Assembly: GCA_002411545.1 (NCBI GenBank)
Contig: DHTG01000024.1
Span: forward strand, 14,697-78,696
Origin: Bacteroidales bacterium UBA5266
GTDB taxonomy: Bacteria; Bacteroidota; Bacteroidia; Bacteroidales; WCHB1-69
DNA: 64,000 nucleotides
Direction: 5' to 3'
The notes under the pieces are model-generated. The model had not been told where the DNA came from, ran no database searches, and was given only the letters and a program-made list of their open reading frames with translations. Below, one piece after another: positions 37,395 to 46,636 of the stretch. Position 1 is the stretch's first letter; the number at the start of each line of letters is the position of its first letter. The translations under genes were made by a program, and so were the position numbers.

Positions 37395-38507
37395 ATGAGA
37401 GCTGATCAAGTGGAAAGAAACATCTGTATACAAGATTATAATACTTATACTTTTTATAGTACATCGGCAGAATGGTATGAGGATTTAATTCTTGATATAC
37501 AAAAAGCTGTTTCATTTATTTACATTGAAACCTTTCGTATGATGAACGATATCATAGGCGAAAAGATATGCAATGCATTGATTGAAAAGGTGAAACAAGG
37601 CATACGAGTAAGGTTATTAGTCGATTGGTGGGGAACTAGGACTTCGAATGTACACATCAAAAACCTTTCGGAAGTCGGAGGTGAAGTACGTTACTTTCAG
37701 AAATTTGTATTTAGTATTGCATTGTTTTCCCGCAACCATATGCGCGATCATCGCAAAATCGTAGTAATTGACAATGAAATTGCTTATATCGGGTCTGCCA
37801 ATTTCAGCCATTATTCTACTCAATGGCGTGAGTCTATATTGAGAGTCAAAGGGAATGTAGCTGCTATATTGAAGAAAATATTTATGGACAATTATAAAAT
37901 TTACAACAAAGATATTTTTCATCCCTGGGTTAAAAAGGCATTTAAGCGCACTATCCTTTTCGATAATTTTTACTTCATACGCGAAGTTCCTTCTGTACTT
38001 AGTCAACGTATTAAAAAGAATTATGTGCTTTTAATTCAAAGAGCAAAAAAGTCGATTATCATTGAGACTCCTTATTTTATTCCAGGTTATAGAATTTACA
38101 AAGAACTTATCAATGCCGCCAAAAGAGGGGTAAATGTCAAAATCATAGTGCCAAAATCATCCGATTTAAAAACCATTGACTACCTTCGTGATGCCATCTG
38201 GGATAAGCTATATAAAAAAGGTATACATATCTTTTTCTATACCAAAAGCAACCTACATTCTAAACTCATGCTTATTGATAATAAAACGTTTTCGATAGGT
38301 TCTGCAAATTTCGACCATCGTAGTTTTAAATATATGTTTGAAATTGCTATGATTAGCGATAATATAAATGTAAAAACCCTTATTAAAAATCATATCGATG
38401 AAACCTTGAACAATACTATTGCATTCGATTTGAATGAGTGGAAAAAGCGTCCGTTTTTAAAAAGAATATTGGCTTTGTTGTTTATGCCTATACGTCATTT
38501 ATTATAG
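37395..38507 (+). CDS. Phospholipase D-family protein, cardiolipin synthase-like
   Basis: A 370-residue protein with two HKD motifs: HRKIVVIDNEIAYIGSANF in the first half and HSKLMLIDNKTFSIGSANFDHRS in the second. Both are followed by the GSxN element, so both catalytic halves look intact. This double-HKD design is that of bacterial cardiolipin synthases, which transfer a phosphatidyl group between phosphatidylglycerol molecules. It lacks the two N-terminal membrane helices of full ClsA, resembling ClsB-type soluble or peripheral enzymes. The exact phospholipid substrate is inferred from the family. Confidence 0.88.
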   Translation: MRADQVERNICIQDYNTYTFYSTSAEWYEDLILDIQKAVSFIYIETFRMMNDIIGEKICNALIEKVKQGIRVRLLVDWWGTRTSNVHIKNLSEVGGEVRYFQKFVFSIALFSRNHMRDHRKIVVIDNEIAYIGSANFSHYSTQWRESILRVKGNVAAILKKIFMDNYKIYNKDIFHPWVKKAFKRTILFDNFYFIREVPSVLSQRIKKNYVLLIQRAKKSIIIETPYFIPGYRIYKELINAAKRGVNVKIIVPKSSDLKTIDYLRDAIWDKLYKKGIHIFFYTKSNLHSKLMLIDNKTFSIGSANFDHRSFKYMFEIAMISDNINVKTLIKNHIDETLNNTIAFDLNEWKKRPFLKRILALLFMPIRHLL

Positions 38508-38573
38508 ATAATAGGTAACCTAACAAGTAAACCAAAAGATAAAGTCAGCGGGGGTAAGATCGCAAGTAAAAAA

Positions 38574-38605
38574 AACAATTACGAAAAGAATTATGAATTG
38601 TTTTT
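38574..38605 (+). terminator. Possible terminator after the PLD-family gene
   Basis: AACAATT (38574-38580) and AATTGTT (38596-38602) can form a 7-bp stem with a 15-base loop, followed by TTTC. It lies about 65 bases past the stop. The stem is AT-rich, so confidence is low. Confidence 0.35.
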
Positions 38606-38810
38606 CGTTCCGAAAAATTAAGAGGTTGCGTGATGTGTGAACCTCTGTGGTTCTTTGGTCTAAAACCTTGTAAACTACCTTTTTTCATTTTCAAGAATTT
38701 ATGCGTTAGAAAATTCCGGGAGGCGTTATCTTGTTAGAGGGAATCAAATCCTATGGAAAATAATTTTTTTAATTCTACAAATTCTGTAATTCTGTTAAAA
38801 GAAAAAATAA

Positions 38811-38818
38811 TACCTTTG
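38811..38818 (+). promoter_or_regulatory. Candidate -7 element for the histidine kinase
   Basis: TACCTTTG followed by CA matches TAnnTTTG. It leaves an untranslated leader of roughly 120 bases before the kinase ATG, long compared with the other promoters in this window. Confidence 0.55.
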
Positions 38819-38836
38819 CAAAACGAAATTATAGAG

Positions 38837-38917
38837 ATGAATGGGAACAATCAGAGAAAGAGGGTGCAAGATGTTGGAATAAGGAAAGAAACAATAAATA
38901 AAATCTATAATACATAG
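38837..38917 (+). CDS. Possible 26-residue leader peptide
   Basis: An ATG at 38837 opens a 26-codon frame (MNGNNQRKRVQDVGIRK... ending NT) that stops 26 bases before the kinase start and lies wholly in its predicted leader. It is basic and lacks a run of one amino acid that would suggest classical attenuation. It could be a chance ORF. Confidence 0.2.
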   Translation: MNGNNQRKRVQDVGIRKETINKIYNT

Positions 38918-38943
38918 TCACCTAAGAATAATGCCCTTACAGT

Positions 38944-41900
38944 ATGCTTGCTAAACATAAATCCATATTATTTTTTGGATCAGCTTTTTTGGCGTTCGTT
39001 TTATGTATTTACATAACACATAATAACATAACAAAAACAAAACCCGAAAAAGCTTGCGTTTATCTACAAAAAAAGTTTCTACAAAAAGAAAATCTACTAC
39101 AAAACTACGTAGATTCCATTAACAAACAGGGCATAGATAATATTAGCGATTTACTCCTATTCTGCCAAAAGCATAAAATTCATGAAAATGAATTTATCTT
39201 TTATATTTATCAAGATAGTGTACTAAAAGCATGGTCATCCAATCAAATCAATCTCCCCAACATATTAACACAAAAACCTATAAGTCAGAATACATTTTCA
39301 TTAGAAAGGGATTATGTGTATCATATTAAAGCTGAAGATGACTCATTATGTATAATGGGTTTTTATATGATAAAGAAATGGAAAAACGATGACCGAAGTT
39401 TTTTATCCTTACATAATTTTACGCCTAACAGTTCTTCTCAGCAAATTGATGTCAGTGTAGATGAAGGAAAATATAATATTTTCAATAATAAAGGGTCCAT
39501 TGCCTTTTCAATAATCTTCCCCGACGATATAGTTGTTCCCGATAACATTGCTTTTATAGAACTCATTGCATGGATTTTTGCTTTTTCGTTGTTTGTATTA
39601 GGCATATTCTGGCTGATGATGAGTATACCTCTTTTTGTAGAAAACAAAAACTTGATTTGGATTGTATTATGTTTTATTATAGCCATAATTACTAATTTTC
39701 TTAACATCCCTGCTTCTTTATATCATTCCAATTTATTCAGTTCTTTATACTATGCTTCTTTTTATTCTTCTTTAGGCATTTTGTTTATTCAATCTTATGC
39801 CATATTAATCATTGCTTTACTACTCAACCAATGCTTTACTCTTCAACTCAAAAACATAAAAAACAGCCGGTTCAACTATTTTCTGGCATGTTTACTCATT
39901 ATAATAGCATTTATTTTTTATATTTTAGTGTTTATTATTCAACACAGTATTGCCAATGATTCAACTATAACCATAACCCCTATTTTGCTTTATAATTATA
40001 ATGGATTGAGTATAATTATCATTGCTTCTATTTGTTCCTTGTATTGTGCTTTATTATTTGTTTTTCGAAAATTATTGGAGGAAAGTTATAAACTACTGGG
40101 ATCGCTTCGTTCATTTATTTTCATCCTTAGCATTATCGTTTTATTTTTTATCATAATTACTACTCTATTTTATTTTTACAATTATGCTGTTCGGCCTAAT
40201 TATTATATTTATCTAATTATATTTCTTTTGTTTGTTATATTTATCGCCTTACATATTATATATCCCAAACATTTTTCCAGCGTTTTAACCCATACCCTTG
40301 CTTTTGCATTATTTAGTTTTACGGTATTTTTTATTACTGAAAATGCCAATAATAAAAAAGTAGAACGTCACAAAGATGATTTTGCACAAAATCTTCTGTT
40401 AACAGAAGATCCCTTGATGCTATTCGACTTATGTGAGATGGAAGATAATATTCGAAAAGATAATAAAGTATATTATTACCTGCGTAATGATAGCATTTCA
40501 AAAGACAGTATCATAAATTACATTCACAATCAATATTTGATCAAATACATCGATTCTTATCGAAAGAATATATCTTTAAGTATATTATCTACACCTAACG
40601 ATAAAATCATATATGAAACTAAAAAGAAATTATTTAATCAAGCAGATAAATTCTCAAACGACAAAAACATAGCTTTTTTTCAAGCAGGAATGGGCAAGTC
40701 AAACTATATGATTCATATCCCTATACCTTATTACAAACAACAAACGATTGATACCGCCATATTGTTTATAGAAATGGAATCCTTATCGGATTATACCCGA
40801 CCCCATATCAATAAAACAACCCATCGTATAGAATCTGAAATTGCGCAATTGTCGTATGCCGAATATATCAACGACACCCTAAAATCATACAAAGAATCCA
40901 CTGCTCCTTATAAGCTTTTTCTAAGTGAATACAATTTAGATACTCTTTTTAATGGATTAGTGTTTTTTGCCGATGGATACAACCATACCATGTATTTAGA
41001 CTCCCCCGATAAAGTTTTATTAATGTCAACGTATAAAGATTCATTATTCAAACAGCTGTCATCGGTATCTTTTATATTACTTATATTTTTATTTTATAGC
41101 ATATTTCCTAATATGATGTTATTCTTTTTTGGAAAAAAACGGGTATACATTAGTTTTAAAGGGCAAATTCAACGGATGACCGTTTATTTATTATTAGGTT
41201 CTTCCATTGTAGGAGGAATATTATTTGCTCGCTATACCATTGCCACGAATAAAACACAATTAACTAACCAATCCATTAATCGAATTAATACTGTGGATCA
41301 GGTCATATTATCTGCATTGGAAGATACCTCGATTTGTATTGAAAATCTAAATATAGCCAATATAGCCCATTTGCAATATGATTATATAAATGACATCAAT
41401 ATATTTAATCTTAAAGGTGAACGCATCAATATTCATAAAAACAAAGCCACTTATCTACAAAGTAGATTTATGCGGATAGAGCCCCAAGCATTACAAGCCA
41501 TAGGCGAAGAGAAAAACTCGTTGTTTATGCATGAGGCTATCATCGGTAACAATAAATATGTTATTTTATACAAACCCATGAGAGATCAAGTCGGCGAAAT
41601 TATAGCCTATCTATCCTATTCGACAGTAACACGGCAAAATCGTATGGATTATCAGTTAACATCTTTCTTTTCTACTTTCTTAAGTTTATATGGATTATTT
41701 ATTTTAATAGCGTTAGGTATTGGAAGTTTGGTTACTCAATACATATCTGCTTCTTTGACAGAAATATCAAAACGTTTAGCTAAAATTAAATTAAAATCTA
41801 TCAATGAAAAAATTGAATGGAAGCGAGACGATGAAATCGGAGCATTGATAGAAGAATACAACCGATTAATCGACGAATTGGAATTAAGTGCCGAGCTACT

Positions 41901-42606
41901 GGCTCATTCAGAACGGGAATCAACCTGGAAAAACATGGCCAAACAAGTGGCTCACGAAATAAAAAATCCATTAACTCCGATGAAAATAAGCACACAACAG
42001 CTGCAAAAGGAAATCATGGACGGAAAAATAAATATTGACAAACTCAAAGCATATACCGGTATGCTGTTGGAGCAAATTGATATTTTAAATGACATAAGCT
42101 CCTCTTTCTCTTCCTACGCAAAAATGCATCATGGAGAAGGAACACAAGAAAACTTGACTCAAATTATTGAAAACTTACTAACGCTCCATGTCAATCAAAA
42201 TAACTATGAAATTTCTTTTGTTAATAAAGTCACATCCAAGCATGCCTTTGTATTTATTAATAAAACACAATTGATTCGAGCACTAAATAATTTAATACGA
42301 AATGCCATCCAAGCATCAAAACCCAACGAAAAACAAAAAATCATCATTGAATTGACTGATTATGGGCAACAAATGTGGCAAATATTAGTTCAAGACTTTG
42401 GAATCGGTATGGATGCAAGCACTAAAAATTTAGCCTTTACCGCTCATTTTTCGACAAAAACAAGCGGAATGGGATTAGGATTAGTTATGGTTAAAAATAT
42501 AATTACCGATTGGAACGGTAGTATTTCCTTAGAATCAGCCCCTAATATCGGGTCTACTTTCTCTATCCTTTTACCTAAAGCAAATCAGCAAAATATTTCA
42601 GTTTAG
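38944..42606 (+). CDS. Large NtrY-like sensor histidine kinase
   Basis: A 1220-residue membrane kinase. An N-terminal helix, an extracytoplasmic region and a block of about seven or eight helices (roughly residues 200-460) precede a second large sensor region. A further pair of helices (about 700-760 and 900-930) and a HAMP-like linker follow. The kinase core has the phospho-acceptor His1004 in AHEIKNPLTPMKIS, the N-box around NNLIRNAIQASKP (Asn1120), and the G-boxes DFGIGMD and GMGLGLVMV. The H-box sequence is of the NtrY/NtrB type. No response regulator lies next to it, so its partner, usually an NtrC-type regulator, must be elsewhere. The 3' end overlaps the convergent DPP gene by four bases. 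Confidence 0.88.
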   Translation: MLAKHKSILFFGSAFLAFVLCIYITHNNITKTKPEKACVYLQKKFLQKENLLQNYVDSINKQGIDNISDLLLFCQKHKIHENEFIFYIYQDSVLKAWSSNQINLPNILTQKPISQNTFSLERDYVYHIKAEDDSLCIMGFYMIKKWKNDDRSFLSLHNFTPNSSSQQIDVSVDEGKYNIFNNKGSIAFSIIFPDDIVVPDNIAFIELIAWIFAFSLFVLGIFWLMMSIPLFVENKNLIWIVLCFIIAIITNFLNIPASLYHSNLFSSLYYASFYSSLGILFIQSYAILIIALLLNQCFTLQLKNIKNSRFNYFLACLLIIIAFIFYILVFIIQHSIANDSTITITPILLYNYNGLSIIIIASICSLYCALLFVFRKLLEESYKLLGSLRSFIFILSIIVLFFIIITTLFYFYNYAVRPNYYIYLIIFLLFVIFIALHIIYPKHFSSVLTHTLAFALFSFTVFFITENANNKKVERHKDDFAQNLLLTEDPLMLFDLCEMEDNIRKDNKVYYYLRNDSISKDSIINYIHNQYLIKYIDSYRKNISLSILSTPNDKIIYETKKKLFNQADKFSNDKNIAFFQAGMGKSNYMIHIPIPYYKQQTIDTAILFIEMESLSDYTRPHINKTTHRIESEIAQLSYAEYINDTLKSYKESTAPYKLFLSEYNLDTLFNGLVFFADGYNHTMYLDSPDKVLLMSTYKDSLFKQLSSVSFILLIFLFYSIFPNMMLFFFGKKRVYISFKGQIQRMTVYLLLGSSIVGGILFARYTIATNKTQLTNQSINRINTVDQVILSALEDTSICIENLNIANIAHLQYDYINDINIFNLKGERINIHKNKATYLQSRFMRIEPQALQAIGEEKNSLFMHEAIIGNNKYVILYKPMRDQVGEIIAYLSYSTVTRQNRMDYQLTSFFSTFLSLYGLFILIALGIGSLVTQYISASLTEISKRLAKIKLKSINEKIEWKRDDEIGALIEEYNRLIDELELSAELLAHSERESTWKNMAKQVAHEIKNPLTPMKISTQQLQKEIMDGKINIDKLKAYTGMLLEQIDILNDISSSFSSYAKMHHGEGTQENLTQIIENLLTLHVNQNNYEISFVNKVTSKHAFVFINKTQLIRALNNLIRNAIQASKPNEKQKIIIELTDYGQQMWQILVQDFGIGMDASTKNLAFTAHFSTKTSGMGLGLVMVKNIITDWNGSISLESAPNIGSTFSILLPKANQQNISV

Positions 42607-44729
42607 TAAGCATGGAAATTTTCTATCTTTTTCCATAAATGCACACGATCAAATCCTCCTACATTATGACCATGAGTAGGATAAATAAAGTAATCCACTT
42701 GTTTTTGAGCTTTGATACTTTTATCAATAAATTGAAGGGTGTTTTGCCAAACAACGGTAGGGTCGAGTGCTCCATGAAATATCAACAATTTTCCTTCCAG
42801 ACTATCAACATAATTTAACAAGGAAGCTTTTTTATAGCCGTCGGGATTTTCTTGGGGTGTATCCATATAACGTTCCCCATACATGACTTCATAATATTTC
42901 CAATCGATTACCGGACCTCCGCAACTGGCACGATTAAACACTCCGGGATGTCTTAAAAACATCGACATCGTCATAAAACCGCCATAACTCCATCCATCTA
43001 TTGAAAGACGATTGGTATCCACAAAATCTAAGGATTTTAAATAAGCAACTCCACACATTTGGTCTTCTACTTCTAGATCACCCAAACGACGATGAATGCA
43101 ACTCTCGAACTCAAATCCGCGATAATTGGTGCCACGATTATCCAAAGTGAAAACAATATAGCCTTTTTGTGCCATATAATGCAAAAACCATCCTCCCGAT
43201 AACCATGAATTGGTTACCATTTGAGAATGCGGGCCTCCATATACATATATAAATACCGGATATGTTTTGGTGGAATCAAAAGCGGAAGGTAAAATCATAC
43301 GACAATATAAATCATCCTTATTTTTGTTTTGTATTGTAAAGATGCTTGTTTGAGGCAAAGCATATTCATTCAAATGATTCTTATTAGGAAGTAATAAGGC
43401 TTTTTCTTTACCATATTTATCTTTAATTTTTATCTCATTAGCAATCTGTAGGCTATTGTAAGCATCCAAAAAATACTTTCCATCGTAATCGGCGCTTACT
43501 TTATGAACTCCTAATTCTTGTGTAATACGTGTTATCTTTTGATTTTTAATTTGTAAACTATAAAAATGATTTCCCGTTATTTCATCCTTATTCGCATAGA
43601 AAAACATTGTCTTTCCCGATTTATCAAAACCGACAATGTCTTTCACTTCCCAAGTTCCCCGAGTTAATTGCTTCATTAATTTACCGGAGATATCGTATAA
43701 ATACATATGATTCCATCCGTCACGTCGACTTAACCACACAAATTGATTGGAATTGTCAGGGAGAAAAAATAAAGGATGACAGGGTTCCACATATCGAGAA
43801 TTACTTTCTTCAAACAAAGTCTTCATAAAAGCACCTGTTTGTGCATCGTATTGATTGCATTTCATATGATTTTGTGCCCGATTGAGCAGACAAATATAGA
43901 TATAGTTTTCATCCGGACTCCATGTAACGCAACAAAGATATTGATCTTTAGGTTCTCCGGTTTGCATATATACGATTTTTTTATTTTTTACATCATAAAC
44001 ACCAAGACTTACCCCATGACTGGTTTCACCGGCCATGGGGTATTTTTCTTTTTTCAATTCGGCAATACGGCTTGAAATATCTACTAAAGGGTAATCGCTT
44101 ACCATGCTTTCATCCATTCGATAAAAAGCTAAATAATTCCCTTTGGGCGACCAAAAAGACCCTTGTTCTATTCCAAATTCATTGCGATGTACGATATGCC
44201 CGAATTTCACCTCCTCGGGAGTTTCTTGATTTACTCGTAAGGGGGCAAACTGTTCACTAACTATATATAAATCATTTTTAATGGTATATGCAACCTGAGC
44301 ATGATCAAAGTCAACTTGTATGTTTTCGGCATCTTTATCAAGGATAATTTTTCGGTCGATGCTTTTACTATCCATTGAATAATGTAGGTATTGATTTTGC
44401 CAATAAAAATAAAATCCTCGATGGGAAGTCCAATGCAGTATGTATGGAAACGAACGTAATATCGGCATATCAATAGCCTTTAACGCATCATTGATTTGAC
44501 TTATGCTAACAAACGTATCGACGGCTGTTTGATCCACATTAGTTTTTAGTAAAAAGGAATCTTTTACATATACATAATCATAGCTATCTGGCAACCACTG
44601 TAATTGACTTAGATTGTCAGCATATAATTTACGTGACTTAAAAACATCTTCTAAATTAAAAATCTTGTTCTGTGAAAAAATTGACAAAATAAAACTGATA
44701 CTAATGAAAAAGCAAAATAAACGTCGCAT
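42603..44729 (-). CDS. S9 peptidase, dipeptidyl peptidase IV type
   Basis: A 708-residue exported serine peptidase. A signal peptide (FFISISFILSIFSQ) is followed by an eight-bladed-propeller DPP IV N-terminal domain, with GIEQGSFWSPKGNYLAFYRMDES containing the double-Glu-type substrate-anchoring region. The C-terminal alpha/beta-hydrolase has catalytic Ser581 in DGWSYGGFMT, Asp656 in HGALDPT and His686 in THGHNVGG. Such enzymes release N-terminal dipeptides, preferably Xaa-Pro, in peptide-using Bacteroidales. The monocistronic context and a TATTTTTG motif upstream suggest separate expression. Confidence 0.94.
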   Translation of the reverse strand: MRRLFCFFISISFILSIFSQNKIFNLEDVFKSRKLYADNLSQLQWLPDSYDYVYVKDSFLLKTNVDQTAVDTFVSISQINDALKAIDMPILRSFPYILHWTSHRGFYFYWQNQYLHYSMDSKSIDRKIILDKDAENIQVDFDHAQVAYTIKNDLYIVSEQFAPLRVNQETPEEVKFGHIVHRNEFGIEQGSFWSPKGNYLAFYRMDESMVSDYPLVDISSRIAELKKEKYPMAGETSHGVSLGVYDVKNKKIVYMQTGEPKDQYLCCVTWSPDENYIYICLLNRAQNHMKCNQYDAQTGAFMKTLFEESNSRYVEPCHPLFFLPDNSNQFVWLSRRDGWNHMYLYDISGKLMKQLTRGTWEVKDIVGFDKSGKTMFFYANKDEITGNHFYSLQIKNQKITRITQELGVHKVSADYDGKYFLDAYNSLQIANEIKIKDKYGKEKALLLPNKNHLNEYALPQTSIFTIQNKNKDDLYCRMILPSAFDSTKTYPVFIYVYGGPHSQMVTNSWLSGGWFLHYMAQKGYIVFTLDNRGTNYRGFEFESCIHRRLGDLEVEDQMCGVAYLKSLDFVDTNRLSIDGWSYGGFMTMSMFLRHPGVFNRASCGGPVIDWKYYEVMYGERYMDTPQENPDGYKKASLLNYVDSLEGKLLIFHGALDPTVVWQNTLQFIDKSIKAQKQVDYFIYPTHGHNVGGFDRVHLWKKIENFHAY

Positions 44730-44799
44730 AAAATATAATATTAATATATAATTGATTAATTAGAATACAAATATAAAGTCCGAATAAACTTTTAGTTTG

Positions 44800-44807
44800 C
44801 AAAAATA
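44800..44807 (-). promoter_or_regulatory. Candidate -7 element for the DPP IV-type gene
   Basis: The minus strand reads TATTTTTG followed by C, matching TAnnTTTG, 71 bases before the start codon. Confidence 0.5.
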
Positions 44808-44963
44808 CAATTTTTCTTGCTATTTATGGACGTAATCTATCATTAACAGTAATTTCAATGCGTTTTCTACGAAAGTATTTTTCTTTCTCAATATAAAAAG
44901 CACCAAGTAAATCTTTCATATTTAAGCATATCAAATTTTCCTCCTATGAATCCTAAAATTAAG

Positions 44964-44971
44964 TATTTTTG
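44964..44971 (+). promoter_or_regulatory. Candidate -7 element for the acyl-ACP thioesterase
   Basis: TATTTTTG followed by TAAAG matches TAnnTTTG and lies 37 bases before the ATG. It faces away from the DPP promoter about 160 bases to the left. Confidence 0.5.
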
Positions 44972-45007
44972 TAAAGCTTTTTTTATGAATGTAAAAAACA
45001 TATAAAC

Positions 45008-45775
45008 ATGCAAGCACGAAACACTTACGAGCAAATTTTTCCGATTTATTCTTATATGGTTGATGTGAATCAATACCTCACACTTCCAAACTTAATGAGT
45101 TTTATGCAAGAAGTCGCCTGGGCACATTCAAATAACAATGATGTAGGTTGGCATTTTTTGCAAAGTAAAAATATGTTTTGGGCATTGGTTCGACTTTATA
45201 TAGAAATTGAACGCATGCCTTGTTGGAACGAAAGTTTACGATTAAAAACCTGGGGGCGTCCTATGGAATTGATAAGTTATCCCCGTGAATTTGTTGGTTT
45301 TGATGCTAACAACAATTGTATTTTGAAAGCCACTTCATCCTGGGTAATTTTAGATAAAGATGATTTTAAGCCACAAAAAATTGATATCGAACGTACACCT
45401 GCTATACTCCACGATGAAATAGTATTACAAAAACGTATTTCAAAAATACCACACCTGGAATTATATGAACCTAAAAATTATCATTCGGTATTATTTTCCG
45501 ACATTGATATGAATAAACATGTAAATAATACGCGTTATCTAAATTGGATATTAGATGAATACGGTTTTGAATTCTTACAAACACATCGGATTGTATCGTG
45601 CAACATCCATTTCATGTCGCAAGCCCAAGCCGACACTTCATACGCTATTCAACGCGAAGAAAAAGAAAACTTACGTTTTATTTCTTCAATCTTTAGGTCA
45701 ACACCGAAACAAGAATTATGTCGTGTGCAAATTAAATGGAAAGATATCAGTAGTTTATTGCATTGCACAAAATGA
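45008..45775 (+). CDS. Acyl-ACP thioesterase
   Basis: A 255-residue double-hotdog enzyme of the plant FatA/FatB-like family, which releases free fatty acids from acyl carrier protein. The first hotdog has YSYMVDVNQYLTLPNLMSFMQE and a later WGRPMELISYPREF. The second carries the catalytic-site motif SDIDMNKHVNNTRYLNWILDE, with Asp, Asn and His in the positions used by the family. Length is typical. It ends about 55 bases before the FtsE start, and FtsE has its own promoter motif. Confidence 0.92.
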   Translation: MQARNTYEQIFPIYSYMVDVNQYLTLPNLMSFMQEVAWAHSNNNDVGWHFLQSKNMFWALVRLYIEIERMPCWNESLRLKTWGRPMELISYPREFVGFDANNNCILKATSSWVILDKDDFKPQKIDIERTPAILHDEIVLQKRISKIPHLELYEPKNYHSVLFSDIDMNKHVNNTRYLNWILDEYGFEFLQTHRIVSCNIHFMSQAQADTSYAIQREEKENLRFISSIFRSTPKQELCRVQIKWKDISSLLHCTK

Positions 45776-45807
45776 GATTATAGGCATTTTTTATAAAAAA
45801 AATAATG

Positions 45808-45815
45808 TATTTTTG
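45808..45815 (+). promoter_or_regulatory. Candidate -7 element for ftsE
   Basis: TATTTTTG followed by CAAGC matches TAnnTTTG. Transcription would begin about ten bases before the ATG at 45831, giving a nearly leaderless mRNA and arguing against the longer reading frame that starts at 45555. Confidence 0.5.
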
Positions 45816-45830
45816 CAAGCAACAAAAATC

Positions 45831-46634
45831 ATGACCGCTATGATAAATATCGAAATTGAACCCGTTCTTGAAAAGAAAAACAAAACAGAAAATCATACCG
45901 AACATAAACTTCCAGAAAGTGAAGCAAAAGACTCCACGAAGAACAAAGAAGCTGACCGTATATCTCAAAGTGAAAGTCCGATTATTTCTCTTAAGAATGT
46001 AGATATATATCAAAAAAAAATACTGATACTTTCTGATATTAGTTTTGCTATCCATAAAGGAGAAATCGTATATGTAATTGGCAAAACCGGTTCAGGGAAA
46101 AGCAATCTTTTGAAATTATTATACGGAGAAGTTCCCTTGCTTAAAGGAGAAGTTGAAGTAGCCGGATATTCGCTTTTTAAAATTAAACCTAAAAATATCC
46201 TTCGTTTGAGACGAAAATTAGGCATTGTATTTCAAGATTTTCAATTATTATACGATCGAAGCGTATATGAAAACATGAAATTTGTTGCCAAAGTTACCGG
46301 ATGGAAAGACAGCGTGAAAATAGATGAACGCATTGAAGAACTTTTAACTTTAGTAGGATTAAGAACAAAAGGACATAAAATGCCACATCAATTATCCGGA
46401 GGCGAACAACAAAGGGTGTGCATTGCACGAGCATTGGTTAATAACCCTGAAATTATCTTAGCTGACGAACCAACCGGAAATCTTGATCCTGAAACTTCGT
46501 TCGAAATCTTTAAATTATTTCACGAAATCAGTAAAAAAGGGACTGCTGTCATGATTGCTACACATAATTATTCCATTATTAATCAAATTCCATCACGCGT
46601 ATTACAAATTGAACAAGGTAAAGTTTTTGAATAA
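45831..46634 (+). CDS. ftsE: ABC transporter ATP-binding protein FtsE
   Basis: The frame is open from 45555, but that part lies on the thioesterase gene. The ATG at 45831 (or 45840) just after a promoter motif is chosen, giving 267 residues. An unusual N-terminal stretch of about 55 charged residues (Glu/Lys/Ser-rich) precedes the ATPase. Walker A is GKTGSGKSN, the signature is LSGGEQQR, Walker B is [10 protein letters not shown], and the H-loop is ATHNY. The sequence [12 protein letters not shown] fits the Bacteroidota FtsE group. It should pair with the FtsX encoded about 16 kb away. A different efflux ABC ATPase cannot be excluded. The GT2 gene follows two bases later. Confidence 0.82.
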   Translation: MTAMINIEIEPVLEKKNKTENHTEHKLPESEAKDSTKNKEADRISQSESPIISLKNVDIYQKKILILSDISFAIHKGEIVYVIGKTGSGKSNLLKLLYGEVPLLKGEVEVAGYSLFKIKPKNILRLRRKLGIVFQDFQLLYDRSVYENMKFVAKVTGWKDSVKIDERIEELLTLVGLRTKGHKMPHQLSGGEQQRVCIARALVNNPEIILADEPTGNLDPETSFEIFKLFHEISKKGTAVMIATHNYSIINQIPSRVLQIEQGKVFE

Positions 46635-46636
46635 TC

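Larger units (their letters stand above)
38508..38943 (+). other. Long non-coding leader before the histidine kinase, with hairpins
   Basis: This 436-base gap contains the weak terminator above, and a perfect 7-bp hairpin AGAGGTT (38621-38627) / AACCTCT (38640-38646) with a 12-base loop. It also holds a G/T-rich phrase after it (CTCTGTGGTTCTTTGGTC), a TACCTTTG promoter motif and a 26-codon ORF. No RNA family is recognisable by eye. Confidence 0.45.

Noticed and set aside
37617-38006. A 129-codon frame antisense to the PLD-family gene
   Set aside because: It is contained in a gene with two intact HKD motifs on the other strand, and the product is not recognisable.
45555-45830. Long N-terminal extension of the FtsE frame
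   Set aside because: It overlaps the acyl-ACP thioesterase gene in another frame, and a promoter motif lies just before the ATG at 45831.
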